From positions 246,698 to 310,697 of the forward strand of contig NZ_JAMTCK010000012.1 of NCBI RefSeq assembly GCF_024171785.1: a DNA stretch of 64,000 bases. The letters are read 5' to 3'. Position numbers and translations under genes: made by a program. This stretch comes from Goodfellowiella coeruleoviolacea (GTDB taxonomy: Bacteria > Actinomycetota > Actinomycetes > Mycobacteriales > Pseudonocardiaceae). Shown here in pieces: positions 1-7,856 of the stretch (position 1 is the stretch's first letter; each line of letters opens with the position of its first letter). The notes below the pieces were generated by a model. It did no database searches and was not told where the DNA came from. It saw only the letters and a program-made list of their open reading frames with translations.

Positions 1-29
1 CGCCACGGTATCTGCCTGACGGTAACTTC

Positions 30-971
30 TCAGTCGACGCCATGCTCGTCTCCGGTCATTCTCTGAACTGCCTCCTTGTACGCCCTATGTGCTGCTTCCG
101 CTTCAACGAGGGCTTCCCTCGCGCGCATTTCAGCACGCTCATAACTCGCCCGGGCTGACGCAACCATCGCCCGGAGATGCCCCGTCGTCCTTGAGTGGTA
201 TTTCGCCTCAACATCGAGTCGCTTATCTAAGGCTGCCTTGAGCCAGTTATAGGTTGCTTGATACTCCATCTCTCGACCCATCAACTCGGCCCACGCTTCG
301 GCGACCTCCTCGGGGGCGTCAGGGTCGGGCTCATCCACTGCTGCGATTCGGCTTGGATCAGGAAGCCCGATGCTCTTTTCGCGCTCGATGTGCTTGGCCT
401 CTGCGGTTGCCATCGCTGCAACCGACAGCTTTTCTAGCTCCTCAATAGTGAGGCCGGGAAGGACGTGACGAATTAACTGATCCACTGTTACTATGCTGCG
501 AGGGGGTAGCATAGAGGCTGGGTCAGACAAGCGCCCCCAGACAGAGAGTGTCTCCATCGGCTTAAGCATGCCATGACGTACTCCTATTACCGTCGGAAGC
601 TGCTTTTCTTCTTCCGGTGGCGGTGCTGAAGTGTCACCAACGAGTCGATCGTATTTCTCGTTAACGAACTCGCTTACCCTATTAATTGCATCCTCTACGA
701 AATCATCGTAATTGGGCGCAAAGCATGCGGATGGAGTCCCGCCTTCAATTAGGCAAGTGGCGGTACCTTTGATCCAGGACAATGCGTTATCAAGGGAAAA
801 TAGCGTCTTGGAGCGGAAGGACTTGGCGAGGCCGTTTTCGATCGTGTGCATGCTCGCTACTGACGGTCCTCCATACTTCTCGGCCACGTCCTCCTGGGTG
901 ATGCCAAGGCGTTCGCGTCGCCGTCGCACCACCTCAGCAAGCAACTGCATCCCGGGTTCGTACTTAGACAT
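30..971 (-). CDS. XRE-type HTH regulator, putative prophage repressor
   Basis: A 313-residue protein with an N-terminal XRE-like helix-turn-helix at about residues 10-65 (RERLGITQEDVAEKYGG, then TIENG). A long helical C-terminus, rich in Glu, Ala and Arg after about residue 255, could form a coiled coil. It is transcribed away from the early operon, where an actinophage immunity repressor normally lies, so repressor is the inferred role. Base composition is visibly more AT-rich than the rest of the window, with A/T third positions throughout, which suggests recent acquisition. The ATG at 971 is the first in-frame start. It could instead be a cargo regulator; no catalytic motif is seen. Confidence 0.7.
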   Translation of the reverse strand: MSKYEPGMQLLAEVVRRRRERLGITQEDVAEKYGGPSVASMHTIENGLAKSFRSKTLFSLDNALSWIKGTATCLIEGGTPSACFAPNYDDFVEDAINRVSEFVNEKYDRLVGDTSAPPPEEEKQLPTVIGVRHGMLKPMETLSVWGRLSDPASMLPPRSIVTVDQLIRHVLPGLTIEELEKLSVAAMATAEAKHIEREKSIGLPDPSRIAAVDEPDPDAPEEVAEAWAELMGREMEYQATYNWLKAALDKRLDVEAKYHSRTTGHLRAMVASARASYERAEMRAREALVEAEAAHRAYKEAVQRMTGDEHGVD

Positions 972-1281
972 GTGGTTGAGGGTTCCTCAAGATATGGGAC
1001 AAGTCCAGACATCCTAGAACAACCAGAGGGGCACCCTTAACTTCCAGGTCTCGATCCTTGAGTTCGGATCTGGTAACGGAGGGTAGTTTTTCTCGCTGTC
1101 GGCGCCCCTCTGCTTCGTTCTGCCTGCTACTTCAGGCTACTTCAGACTCCTTCACGCTACTTCAGGCTACCTCAACTCGAGCCGCGTCGATCTTGATCGA
1201 CGGCTACGATCCGTAACTTGCAGGCCCTATCTAGGGGTGTCTAGCTTGCACTAGCCGGATCTTGTGGCTTACGGTCAGCTC
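972..1281. promoter_or_regulatory. Divergent control region between repressor and early operon
   Basis: This 310-bp gap separates two oppositely transcribed HTH genes and is the natural place for the lysogeny switch. It holds a small dyad GGAC-AA-GTCC near 1002, closely repeated CTAG-containing half-sites around 1231-1256 (ATCTAGGGGTGTCTAG and CTAGCTTGCACTAG) and the 10-bp tandem repeats listed separately. A weak TTGCAC at about 1246 could be a -35 element for the rightward operon. The operator assignment is inference. Confidence 0.4.
1126..1175. repeat. Five 10-bp tandem repeats, GCTACTTCAG type
   Basis: Five contiguous decamers: GCTACTTCAG three times, plus the variants ACTCCTTCAC and GCTACCTCAA. 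The 10-bp period places the units on one face of the helix. A similar four-unit decamer run lies at 37854-37893. Confidence 0.75.
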
Positions 1282-1557
1282 ATGCCAGCAACCGATCCGG
1301 TAGGACCGATGGTCCGAATCAGTCAACTCAGACGGGCGCACGGCATGACGCTCGCGGACCTGGTACGGCGCATCGCCGAGCAGGGCGTCACCGTCACCCA
1401 GTCCGGTATCTCTAACGTGGAGAACGGCCGGAAGCGGGCGAGTGACCGCCTGCTCATCGCGTGGGCGAAGGCCCTCGGCCTGAACCCGCTGGACGTGTGG
1501 CACGGACCCGTAAGCACTCCCCAGCCGGAGGTCGACGAGCCGGAGCATGCCGCATGA
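1282..1557 (+). CDS. Small XRE-family HTH protein (Cro-like position)
   Basis: About 91 residues. An XRE helix-turn-helix covers nearly the whole protein: VRISQLRRAHGMTLADLV, then TQSGISNVENGRKRASD. It is the first rightward gene, facing the repressor across the control region, which is the usual Cro or early-activator position. Start choice is uncertain. The ATG at 1282 is taken, but a GTG at 1264 and an ATG at 1309, directly before the HTH fold, are also in frame. Its stop overlaps the next start as ATGA, so the two are probably translationally coupled. Confidence 0.7.
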   Translation: MPATDPVGPMVRISQLRRAHGMTLADLVRRIAEQGVTVTQSGISNVENGRKRASDRLLIAWAKALGLNPLDVWHGPVSTPQPEVDEPEHAA

Positions 1558-1769
1558 CCACCGACTCACCCTGGTTCCCGCAGCCGGCTGTCAAGAACGC
1601 GGCTGAGTACGCCGGATGCCACCCGAAGACGCTGCTCGCCGCGCTCCAGTCCGGCGAGTGCAAGGGCTACCAGGCCAAGGCCCGTGGCCGGTGGCGTGTC
1701 CACAAGGACGACGTGGACCGCTGGATTCGCGGGGAGAAGCCCGCTCGGCGCCGGCTCGGTGCCGCATGA
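1554..1769 (+). CDS. Excisionase/MerR-like helix-turn-helix protein
   Basis: A 71-residue protein resembling the helix_turn_helix_17 (excisionase-type) family. NAAEYAGCHPKTLLAALQSG forms the HTH and is followed by a GRWRVHKDDVDRWIRG wing, the pattern of small DNA-bending or activator proteins. It overlaps the preceding XRE gene by 4 bp and the following gene by 4 bp. Excisionase is only one possibility, because many actinophage transcription factors share this fold. No integrase is visible next to it. Confidence 0.7.
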   Translation: MTTDSPWFPQPAVKNAAEYAGCHPKTLLAALQSGECKGYQAKARGRWRVHKDDVDRWIRGEKPARRRLGAA

Positions 1770-2530
1770 CCAGTCAGATCAGAAGTCCCAGAGAGGGAAA
1801 CGGGGCCGTGCCGGCTGCCACCGGTCCGACCCCACCGAACACGCAGATTGGCGATCCCATGTTCTCTACGCAGAGTAGAGCGTTTCCGCAGATCACCTCA
1901 ACCCCTGAGCCGGAAATCACCCTGCCCGCGCCTGCCCTTCCCCCGGAGGTGTGCCAGGTGCGGGAGTGGTGCGAGACCGGCCACCAGCGCGGCGCTCCCG
2001 ACGACCAGATGTGCTTCTCGCGTCTGGAGCAGGTCGAGTTGTCCATGCACGAGCCCACCCCGCTGGGGGTTCAGGTGGGTGAGACGACCGTGTTCGCCTC
2101 GGCGTGGCTGGAGGGAGCGCCGGCCGCAGTCGAGCCGGTGGTCTGCCTGGGCATCGGCGAGGACCCGGAGACGTTTCGGATGCGCCCGGCCGAGGCCCGC
2201 GCGTTGGGCTTGAAGCTGGTGGCCTTGGCGGACGATGCCGAGTGGCCGGCTGACCTGATCCCGCCGCAGGCGGCCCGCGAGTGGTTGAAGGACTTCTTCA
2301 AGCTCGGGTTGCAAGCGCACCGGGACCTGTTGGAGCGCGAGCCGGACGCGGACATTCCCGACATGGTCGACGCGTTCGAGGGGCTGGCCATGCTCGCGGG
2401 CATGTCCCCGAAGGGCAGGGACTTAGTGGAGTTGGTGGACCCGGTGGTGGACCGCCTCGACACCAAGATGCTGGGCGCGACGCTGCGTGGCTTCCTGGCG
2501 TGGGTGGAGAAGACCGGGGGTGCCCAGTGA
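1766..2530 (+). CDS. Prophage early protein of unknown function
   Basis: A 254-residue protein that starts at the ATG overlapping the upstream stop (ATGA). The first 60 residues are Pro/Thr-rich and probably disordered. The motif VCQVREWCETGH near residue 65 resembles the start of small actinobacterial proteins that bind metal through Cys and His. The C-terminal half is acidic and helical (MVDAFEGLAMLAGMSPKGRDL and on). I do not recognise a family with confidence. It ends in a GTGA overlap with the next gene, so it belongs to the early operon. Confidence 0.6.
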   Translation: MTSQIRSPREGNGAVPAATGPTPPNTQIGDPMFSTQSRAFPQITSTPEPEITLPAPALPPEVCQVREWCETGHQRGAPDDQMCFSRLEQVELSMHEPTPLGVQVGETTVFASAWLEGAPAAVEPVVCLGIGEDPETFRMRPAEARALGLKLVALADDAEWPADLIPPQAAREWLKDFFKLGLQAHRDLLEREPDADIPDMVDAFEGLAMLAGMSPKGRDLVELVDPVVDRLDTKMLGATLRGFLAWVEKTGGAQ

Positions 2531-3381
2531 GCAACCTCGACCTCGACCTGTTCGAGCCGATGCCGCTCGACTTGACCGCGCCGGAGGCCCGCCGGGAGCG
2601 GGACCGCTACGGCGACCGCACGGACGTGCTCGACAAGGTGAAGGCGCTGGAGTACCTGCCGGACGGCGTGCACGTCACGACCGAGTTGGTGGCGAACTAC
2701 TTCGAGGTGCCCGCCGAGACCATCAAGTCTCTGGTCCACGACAACCGCGAAGAACTGGAGAACAACGGGTACCGGGTGATCACGGGTACCGAACTGAGTT
2801 CCTTCAAGAAACTCAGTTGCGTAGGGCTGCGGGCGCGGTCACTGGCCGTGTTCAACGAGCGTGCCGTGGTCCGCGTCGGTCTGCTGCTCCGGGACTCGCC
2901 GATCGCTCAGGCCGTGCGCGACGCCGTGCAGGACGGCTACGACTACGCACGCCGTGAGCTGGCCCGACCGGCTCGGCGCACCGGCGGTCGACTCGACTTT
3001 CTCCGGGAGATGCTCGATCAGGTCGAGGCCGTGGAAGCCGAGCAGGAGCGTCAGCGCGAGGAGCAGAACCGGCAGGCACGCGAGCTGTTCCAGCAGGCGC
3101 AAGAGCAGCTCCGGCAGGCTCGGGAACTGGCCGAGGTGCGGGCGCGCATCGACAGCGCGGAGAACGCCAACGGCTGGTTGACGGCGCTGGCCTACGCGAA
3201 GCTGAACGGGCTGCCTACCGATCAGTGGTCCACCAATCAGCTCGGACGGCTGGCCAGCAAGCTGATGCGCACGGCTGGGCAGGAGCCGAAGAAGGTTCAC
3301 CACACGGTGTGGGGTGAGGTCGGCAGCTACCCGACCGACGTGTTGGACGAGGCCGCCGACACTCTCTTCGGGGGTGCGTGA
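2527..3381 (+). CDS. Prophage early coiled-coil protein, possible antirepressor-like
   Basis: A 284-residue protein starting at the GTG overlapping the previous TGA. The N-terminal part (DVLDKVKALEYLPDGVHVTTELVANYF) looks like a helical DNA-binding or Rha/antirepressor-type region. Residues about 165-215 form a long Glu/Gln/Arg coiled coil (EQERQREEQNRQARELFQQA). The C-terminus (NGWLTALAYAKLNGL) is helical. A near-perfect 27-bp dyad lies inside the gene at 2792-2818. Function is not established; antirepressor is only a suggestion from layout and fold. Confidence 0.6.
   Translation: MSNLDLDLFEPMPLDLTAPEARRERDRYGDRTDVLDKVKALEYLPDGVHVTTELVANYFEVPAETIKSLVHDNREELENNGYRVITGTELSSFKKLSCVGLRARSLAVFNERAVVRVGLLLRDSPIAQAVRDAVQDGYDYARRELARPARRTGGRLDFLREMLDQVEAVEAEQERQREEQNRQARELFQQAQEQLRQARELAEVRARIDSAENANGWLTALAYAKLNGLPTDQWSTNQLGRLASKLMRTAGQEPKKVHHTVWGEVGSYPTDVLDEAADTLFGGA
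2792..2818. repeat. Intragenic 27-bp dyad
   Basis: Arms AACTGAGTT and AACTCAGTT extend inward as cCTT-C-AAGa, giving 12 of 13 paired positions around base 2805. It lies wholly inside the coding sequence of the coiled-coil protein. GGGTACC is also repeated directly just upstream, at 2767-2773 and 2784-2790. Confidence 0.8.
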
Positions 3382-4256
3382 TGGCCGAGGAACTTAGCGG
3401 GAATCCTCAAACTTCTGGCGCGGCCAACCCGCCCGATCGGGCTAACAATGGCCTGACCAGCGTTTTTGCGGACATGCGCAAGAAGTCCGACGACGTTGAG
3501 GGCGCGGCGTTCCGCCTGTCCGATCGGACTGAAAACCCCCTGGCCAGCGTTTTCGGTGAAGCCACCGAGAAGTCCCTGACCGAGCCGGAGGAGCAGGGGT
3601 TCAACCAGTCCGACCGGACTAAGAATGCCCTGACCAGGCTTTTTCCCGGTGCCGGGAAGAAGCCCGAACAGGGGTCCTTCCGGGACCTCAGTGCGGACCA
3701 GGCCGCCGCCGAGCTGGAGCGGGTGGCGTTCCTGCCGGACTCGGTGGAGCGCCACGCCGAACTGGAGCGGTTGATGGCCGCGCCTGGCGTGCTGGGGCAG
3801 ATGACCCGCCGGTACCTGATGGACCTCGCCGAACTGGCCGAGGCGGAGCAGGGCACCGGGGGCCAGTTGGTCTCCTCGGAGGAAGCCAGTCGCGGGAGCG
3901 GGCTTCTTGCCAGCGCCGGCAAAAAGCCGTCTGACCAGCACTTTCCTGCGATCCCAGAAAATCTGCCCCCGAGGCCGGCACCGGTTGTCACTTCCTCAAA
4001 GGAAGGGTCAAACCGGCTCACCACGGGGCTGCTGCGGGACGTGGTCAAGGTGTTGGAGCGGCACGGCTTCCACCGGCCCGACGACCGCACCGCCGCGCGC
4101 CACGCGATGGGCGGCACGATCGCCGGCCTGATCGAGTTGTGCGCTGCGTTCGAGGGCTCCCGGTTCGACATCCCGCCGGACGCCGTGCTGACCGCGCTCT
4201 CTCGGCAGGGTGCCGAGATCAACCAGGACGGTGACCGGTGGCCGCCTTGCAACTGA
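3381..4256 (+). CDS. Prophage early protein with four internal motif repeats
   Basis: A 291-residue protein starting at the ATG that shares one base with the upstream TGA. The N-terminal third holds repeats of about 22 residues: DRANNGLTSVF, DRTENPLASVF and DRTKNALTRLF, each followed by a basic RKK, EKS or GKK segment. A fourth, looser copy (LLASAGKKPSD) lies near residue 175. The C-terminal about 90 residues (TGLLRDVVKVLERHGFHRPDD) look like a folded helical domain. Each repeat carries DNA-level palindromes, so the repetition may serve the DNA rather than the protein. No family was recognised. Confidence 0.6.
   Translation: MAEELSGNPQTSGAANPPDRANNGLTSVFADMRKKSDDVEGAAFRLSDRTENPLASVFGEATEKSLTEPEEQGFNQSDRTKNALTRLFPGAGKKPEQGSFRDLSADQAAAELERVAFLPDSVERHAELERLMAAPGVLGQMTRRYLMDLAELAEAEQGTGGQLVSSEEASRGSGLLASAGKKPSDQHFPAIPENLPPRPAPVVTSSKEGSNRLTTGLLRDVVKVLERHGFHRPDDRTAARHAMGGTIAGLIELCAAFEGSRFDIPPDAVLTALSRQGAEINQDGDRWPPCN
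3431..3663. repeat. Three composite palindrome units inside a CDS
   Basis: Each unit starts with a 12-bp palindrome: GCCCGATCGGGC at 3431-3442, GTCCGATCGGAC at 3518-3529 and GTCCGACCGGAC at 3609-3620. A hairpin follows about 20-30 bp later, at 3462-3484, 3550-3571 and 3640-3663. The third hairpin has arms CTTTTTCCCGG and CCGGGAAGAAG with loop TG. A fourth hairpin of the same look lies at 3901-3928. Confidence 0.75.
3901..3928. repeat. Intragenic hairpin, 11-bp arms
   Basis: Arms GGCTTCTTGCC and GGCAAAAAGCC pair at 10 of 11 positions around a 6-nt loop, AGCGCC. It corresponds to the degenerate fourth protein repeat of the gene at 3381-4256. Confidence 0.8.
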
Positions 4257-4342
4257 TCACCGTCGTCGTCAACCACACCACGGTCATGGTCGTGATCTGG
4301 ACTGCGCTGTATGTCCGTCACCTGCTGGAGGGGAACCGGTGA
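4238..4342 (+). CDS. 34-residue single-pass membrane microprotein
   Basis: A short frame from GTG 4238 to TGA 4340-4342. It overlaps the end of the previous gene and shares GTGA with the next. The product, starting MAALQLITVVVN, is almost entirely one hydrophobic segment (TTVMVVIWTALYVRHLL) with a basic C-terminus, so it should insert in the membrane. The start and stop overlap both neighbours, as elsewhere in this operon, which supports a real gene despite its size. Function is unknown. Confidence 0.5.
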   Translation: MAALQLITVVVNHTTVMVVIWTALYVRHLLEGNR

Positions 4343-5109
4343 ACCTCATCCCGGAGAACATCGAGTACTGGGAGTCCAAGGGCATCAGCGACCAGACGCC
4401 CGAGGAGTTCCAAGAGCACATCGAATCCAGGATTGCCGTGCTGGTGAAGCGGGAAGGGCTGATCCGGAACACTGTGGCCACTGCCCCTCAGCTCAACCTG
4501 TTCGGGTACGGCACGGTGCACGAGGTATTGAGCGGTTCCGAGGGGCACGGTTACTTCTGGGGTCACGAGGCTGCCAACGCTCTGGGCTGGGACCAGGCTG
4601 AGTTCGCCAAGTGGTCAGAGGAGCAGTGGCACTGGGACCTCGTGATGCAGCGCGAAGCTGACGAGGAGAGCGGCACGCTCGGCTGGGACTGCATCCATCA
4701 CTATCCGATGCACGTGAACGTGTGGCAAGGCGAAGGCAACAGTCGTGACCACTACGTCAACGGCGTCATGCAGGGGCCGATCATGAGGTACTGGACCGAC
4801 CTCTACCTGATTAGCACGGATCGGCTCATGGGCATGATGATGAGTAGCCCTTGGGGTGAGGAGTGGTTCGAGTCGGTGAAGCCCATGTTGTCGTGGGGCT
4901 TTAAGAAGTCCGGCCTTGAGGACTTGCTGTCCGGCGTCAAGACCTACACCGACGACGTGAACTCGTTGGGTGAGGTCGAGACGCGCGAGACCGGCGGCAG
5001 CCTCGGCGACAGCATCGCCCGGGACCGCGAAGGGGTCACCGAGGAGGAAGCCATCCGGCGCGCGTTCCGCGGTCCGGTGTTCGACCAGGGCGGGGAGGCG
5101 TCGTGCTGA
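4339..5109 (+). CDS. Prophage early protein of unknown function
   Basis: A 256-residue protein that starts at the GTG at 4339, just after a purine-rich GGAGGGGAA. It is rich in Trp, His and acidic residues (WSEEQWHWDLVMQ; GWDCIHHYPMHVNVWQGEG), which could coordinate metal. There are no transmembrane segments, and no catalytic signature that I recognise. It overlaps the following gene by 7 bp, so it belongs to the same polycistronic early transcript. Confidence 0.6.
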   Translation: MNLIPENIEYWESKGISDQTPEEFQEHIESRIAVLVKREGLIRNTVATAPQLNLFGYGTVHEVLSGSEGHGYFWGHEAANALGWDQAEFAKWSEEQWHWDLVMQREADEESGTLGWDCIHHYPMHVNVWQGEGNSRDHYVNGVMQGPIMRYWTDLYLISTDRLMGMMMSSPWGEEWFESVKPMLSWGFKKSGLEDLLSGVKTYTDDVNSLGEVETRETGGSLGDSIARDREGVTEEEAIRRAFRGPVFDQGGEASC

Positions 5110-5438
5110 AGTGGCGCCGCAAGACCGAGCAGCCCGCCGTTTGTGACTTTCCCGAGCAAAGTCACAACGTCCCCGCGGTCCCGCCGGTGACTCTCGTCTA
5201 CGAGTACGACCGGTCCGACTTGCACGACCACCGCATGGCCGCGCCCGCAGGATCCACGGTCCGCATCAACGTCGGGTTCCTCGGCGAGCACGTGTCCTAC
5301 TCGGAGCAGCAGGCCGCCGCGTCCCTGGCCAGCTCCGCCGCCGCGGTCGAGATCGTCGGCTCCGGACCGGGCGCGCGGTGGCTCGCCGAAGCGGTCGCCC
5401 GGCAACTCGCCGAGTGGCGCGACCACAACGCCCTCTGA
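5103..5438 (+). CDS. Small prophage protein of unknown function
   Basis: A 111-residue protein starting at GTG 5103. A basic N-terminus (MLKWRRKTEQ) leads to a central beta-like segment (TVRINVGFLGEHVSYSEQQA) and an Ala-rich C-terminal helix. Bases 5141-5167, which encode CDFPEQSHN, form a perfect 10-bp-arm hairpin, so this stretch may be constrained at the nucleic-acid level. It ends 75 bp before the primase gene. No function was recognised. Confidence 0.55.
   Translation: MLKWRRKTEQPAVCDFPEQSHNVPAVPPVTLVYEYDRSDLHDHRMAAPAGSTVRINVGFLGEHVSYSEQQAAASLASSAAAVEIVGSGPGARWLAEAVARQLAEWRDHNAL
5141..5167. repeat. Intragenic hairpin, perfect 10-bp arms
   Basis: TTGTGACTTT and AAAGTCACAA pair perfectly around a 7-nt loop, CCCGAGC, inside the CDS at 5103-5438. 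Confidence 0.85.
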
Positions 5439-5512
5439 CCTTCTTCACCTTCTGCGGCGCCGGCCGACAGCGACCCCGGCCGGCGCCGCACCCCTCGAAG
5501 GGCACACGACCC

Positions 5513-7513
5513 ATGAACACGCTTGAGAGCGCCCTGCACTACGCGTCGCTGGGTTGGCGCGTGGTGCCGCTCCACCACATCACCAAGAACGGCGGCTGCT
5601 CCTGCAACAAGGGCACCGACTGCCGCTCAGCCGGCAAGCACCCCATCGCCGCGGACTGGCCGCAGATCGCCACCACCGACACCGAGCAGATCACCCGCTG
5701 GTTGACCGAGAACCCCAACGCGAACATCGGCATCGCCACCGGGCAGGCGTCCAACCTGCTGGTGCTCGACATCGACCCGGACAACGGCGGTGAGGCCAGC
5801 ATCAACGCCCTGTTCGCCGAGTACGGCGCCCTGCCCGCCACCTACGAGGTGGGCACCGGCGGCGACGGGGTGCACTACTACCTCACCTACCCGTCCCGCC
5901 CCCGCAAGGACGGCAAGCCGTGGGGGCAGCAGCGCGGCCGGCTCGGTGCCGGGCTGGACATCCGGGCCGAGGGCGGCATGGTGGTGGCGCCACCGTCCGC
6001 CTCCGCCAAAGGCACCTACCAGTTGTTGACCGGCGCCGTACCGGCCGAGCCGCCGGAATGGCTGCTGGACCTGATCGACGCGCCGAAGGAACGCCCCGCC
6101 CCGCCGCCGGTCCTGCCCCGGCCACGCCCCACCCCGGGCAGCCGGGACCGCATCACCGCCTACGTGGACGCCGCGCTGAAGCGTGCGCGCGAGGAGATCG
6201 TGGCGGCGCCGTGGGGGGAGTTCAACTCCACCCTCAACGCCGTCGCCTACTCGATCGGCCGGATCGTCGGCGCCGACCCGGTGGCCCTGCCCTACGACCA
6301 AGCATTGTCCGAACTGGTGGCGGCGAACAACTCGGTGGCCAAGCCGGACCCGAACGGGGAGCGCACCATCCGATCCGGGCTGGACAGTGGGATGCGGGAG
6401 CCCGCCACCCCGTGGCCGCCGGTGGACCGGTCGCGCCCGGAGCTTTCTACGGTTCACCGTGAAAAGCCCGAAGCTTCCCAGCAGCGGGAGGCTTCCCCGA
6501 GTACCGCGGTACTGACCGTGGGAGCCCCCGAGACGGGCGCGGCGGTCCAGGTTGAGGTGTCGACCGCGACGCCACCGCGTGACCCCGGGCTGTGGGGCAA
6601 GCTGCTGAACCGCCGGCAGCTCGCCGACCTGCCCGCGTTGAAGCCGCTGATCGCCGACACCATCGACCTCGGCACCGTCGCGCTGCTGGCCGGCGGCTGG
6701 GGCACCTGCAAGAGCTTCACCGCCCTGGACTGGTCGGCGTGCGTCGCAACCGGCCGCTCGTGGCAGGGACGCGCCACCGAAGTCCGGCGGGTCCTGTACC
6801 TCGCCGCTGAGGGCGCGTACGGCTTGGACGCCCGGTTGCGCGCGTGGGAACAGGGCTGGCAGCAGAGCATCGGTGACGAGCAGTTCGTCACCCTGCCCGC
6901 CCCGGTGAACCTCAGCCAGCCCGAGCAGGTGCGGCAGCTTGTCCACCTGGTGGCCGCTGAGGGCTTCGGCCTGGTCGTGTTCGACACGCTGGCGAAGTGC
7001 GCGGTGGGCTGCGACGAGAACAGCGCGCGGGACATGGGCAAGCTGGTGGACGCCCTGTACCGGGTGCGGGACGCGACCAACGGCGGCACCGTGCTGGCCG
7101 TGCACCACGCCGGCAAGGCGGGCACGGTCCGGGGCTCCTCAGCGCTGGAGGCCGGTGTGGACACGGCGTACGTCACCGAGGGCGACTCACACAACCTCGT
7201 GTTGCGCCGCCACAAGCGCAAGGACGGCCCGTTGCGGGACGAACACGCCCTGACCCTGTCCGGGGTGCCCGGCACCGGCTCGGCGATCCTCGTGGCCCGC
7301 TCAGCGCCGCCCGGCGACGCCTCGGCCGCGAAGCTGCTGGACGCCTTCCGGGACGCGTTCAGCGTGGACGGCGCCACCAAGCAGGAACTCCAGTCGGTGT
7401 CCGGGATGGAGCCGGCCGAGTTCTACGGCGCGCTGAACGACCTGCTCCAGACCGGGGACCTGATCAACGTCAGCACCAACAGCCGCGCCTACTACCGCTT
7501 GGGGGACGCGTGA
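5513..7513 (+). CDS. Bifunctional DNA primase-polymerase/RecA-fold helicase
   Basis: A 666-residue phage replication protein. Residues 1 to about 190 match the prim-pol domain (ALHYASLGWRVVPL; LLVLDIDPDNGG, with the metal-binding Asp pair; AEGGMVVAPPS). After a Pro-rich linker there is an AAA_25/RepA-like ATPase with Walker A GGWGTCKSF near residue 392, Walker B-like LVVFDTLAKCA, and HHAGKAG plus RGSSALEAG sensor regions. It should make primers and unwind DNA at the phage origin. ATG 5513 is chosen because the prim-pol fold begins there. The two winged-helix genes downstream overlap it in a chain. Confidence 0.9.
   Translation: MNTLESALHYASLGWRVVPLHHITKNGGCSCNKGTDCRSAGKHPIAADWPQIATTDTEQITRWLTENPNANIGIATGQASNLLVLDIDPDNGGEASINALFAEYGALPATYEVGTGGDGVHYYLTYPSRPRKDGKPWGQQRGRLGAGLDIRAEGGMVVAPPSASAKGTYQLLTGAVPAEPPEWLLDLIDAPKERPAPPPVLPRPRPTPGSRDRITAYVDAALKRAREEIVAAPWGEFNSTLNAVAYSIGRIVGADPVALPYDQALSELVAANNSVAKPDPNGERTIRSGLDSGMREPATPWPPVDRSRPELSTVHREKPEASQQREASPSTAVLTVGAPETGAAVQVEVSTATPPRDPGLWGKLLNRRQLADLPALKPLIADTIDLGTVALLAGGWGTCKSFTALDWSACVATGRSWQGRATEVRRVLYLAAEGAYGLDARLRAWEQGWQQSIGDEQFVTLPAPVNLSQPEQVRQLVHLVAAEGFGLVVFDTLAKCAVGCDENSARDMGKLVDALYRVRDATNGGTVLAVHHAGKAGTVRGSSALEAGVDTAYVTEGDSHNLVLRRHKRKDGPLRDEHALTLSGVPGTGSAILVARSAPPGDASAAKLLDAFRDAFSVDGATKQELQSVSGMEPAEFYGALNDLLQTGDLINVSTNSRAYYRLGDA
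6470..6513. repeat. Intragenic hairpin plus 14-bp palindrome
   Basis: A hairpin at 6470-6495 has 10-bp arms (GAAGCTTCCC and GGGAGGCTTC, one G-T pair) and a 6-nt loop. The perfect 14-bp palindrome AGTACCGCGGTACT follows at 6500-6513. Both lie in the linker between the prim-pol and helicase domains. Confidence 0.8.
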
Positions 7514-7827
7514 CCCCCGAGTGGATCGCCGACAGCGGGCAACCGCACGTGGAGGTCCCCACCGCGATCTTCCCCGAGCTGACCGTGGGTCTGCCGGCCG
7601 CCCGGGTCTATGGGGCACTGGCCAGGGAAGCTGACCCCGAAACCGGGGTGGTGGTGTGCAGCCTGCGGAAGCTCGCCGAGGACATCGGCATGAGCAGGTC
7701 ACAGGTGGTCGCCGGCCGCCGGAAGCTGCGCGAGGCCGGCTGGATCACCGTCATGCACGAGGAGCCCGGCGGACCGGTCCTGTACCGGATGCACACCGCG
7801 CCGCAGCGAGAGGAGAGCGTGCCGTGA
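7510..7827 (+). CDS. Winged-helix DNA-binding protein, replication module
   Basis: A 105-residue protein starting in a GTGA overlap with the primase gene. It has a winged-helix fold (LRKLAEDIGMSRSQVVAGRRKLREAGWITV), like the DNA-binding domains of phage replication initiators and GntR/MarR proteins. VPTAIFPELTVGLPAARVYGAL is nearly repeated in the next gene, so the two are tandem paralogues, and this one lacks the long C-terminal part. It probably binds DNA at or near the origin-like repeats 300 bp downstream. Confidence 0.75.
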   Translation: MTPEWIADSGQPHVEVPTAIFPELTVGLPAARVYGALAREADPETGVVVCSLRKLAEDIGMSRSQVVAGRRKLREAGWITVMHEEPGGPVLYRMHTAPQREESVP

Positions 7828-7856
7828 GGCGCACCCACTGGACACAGGAGGGCAAC

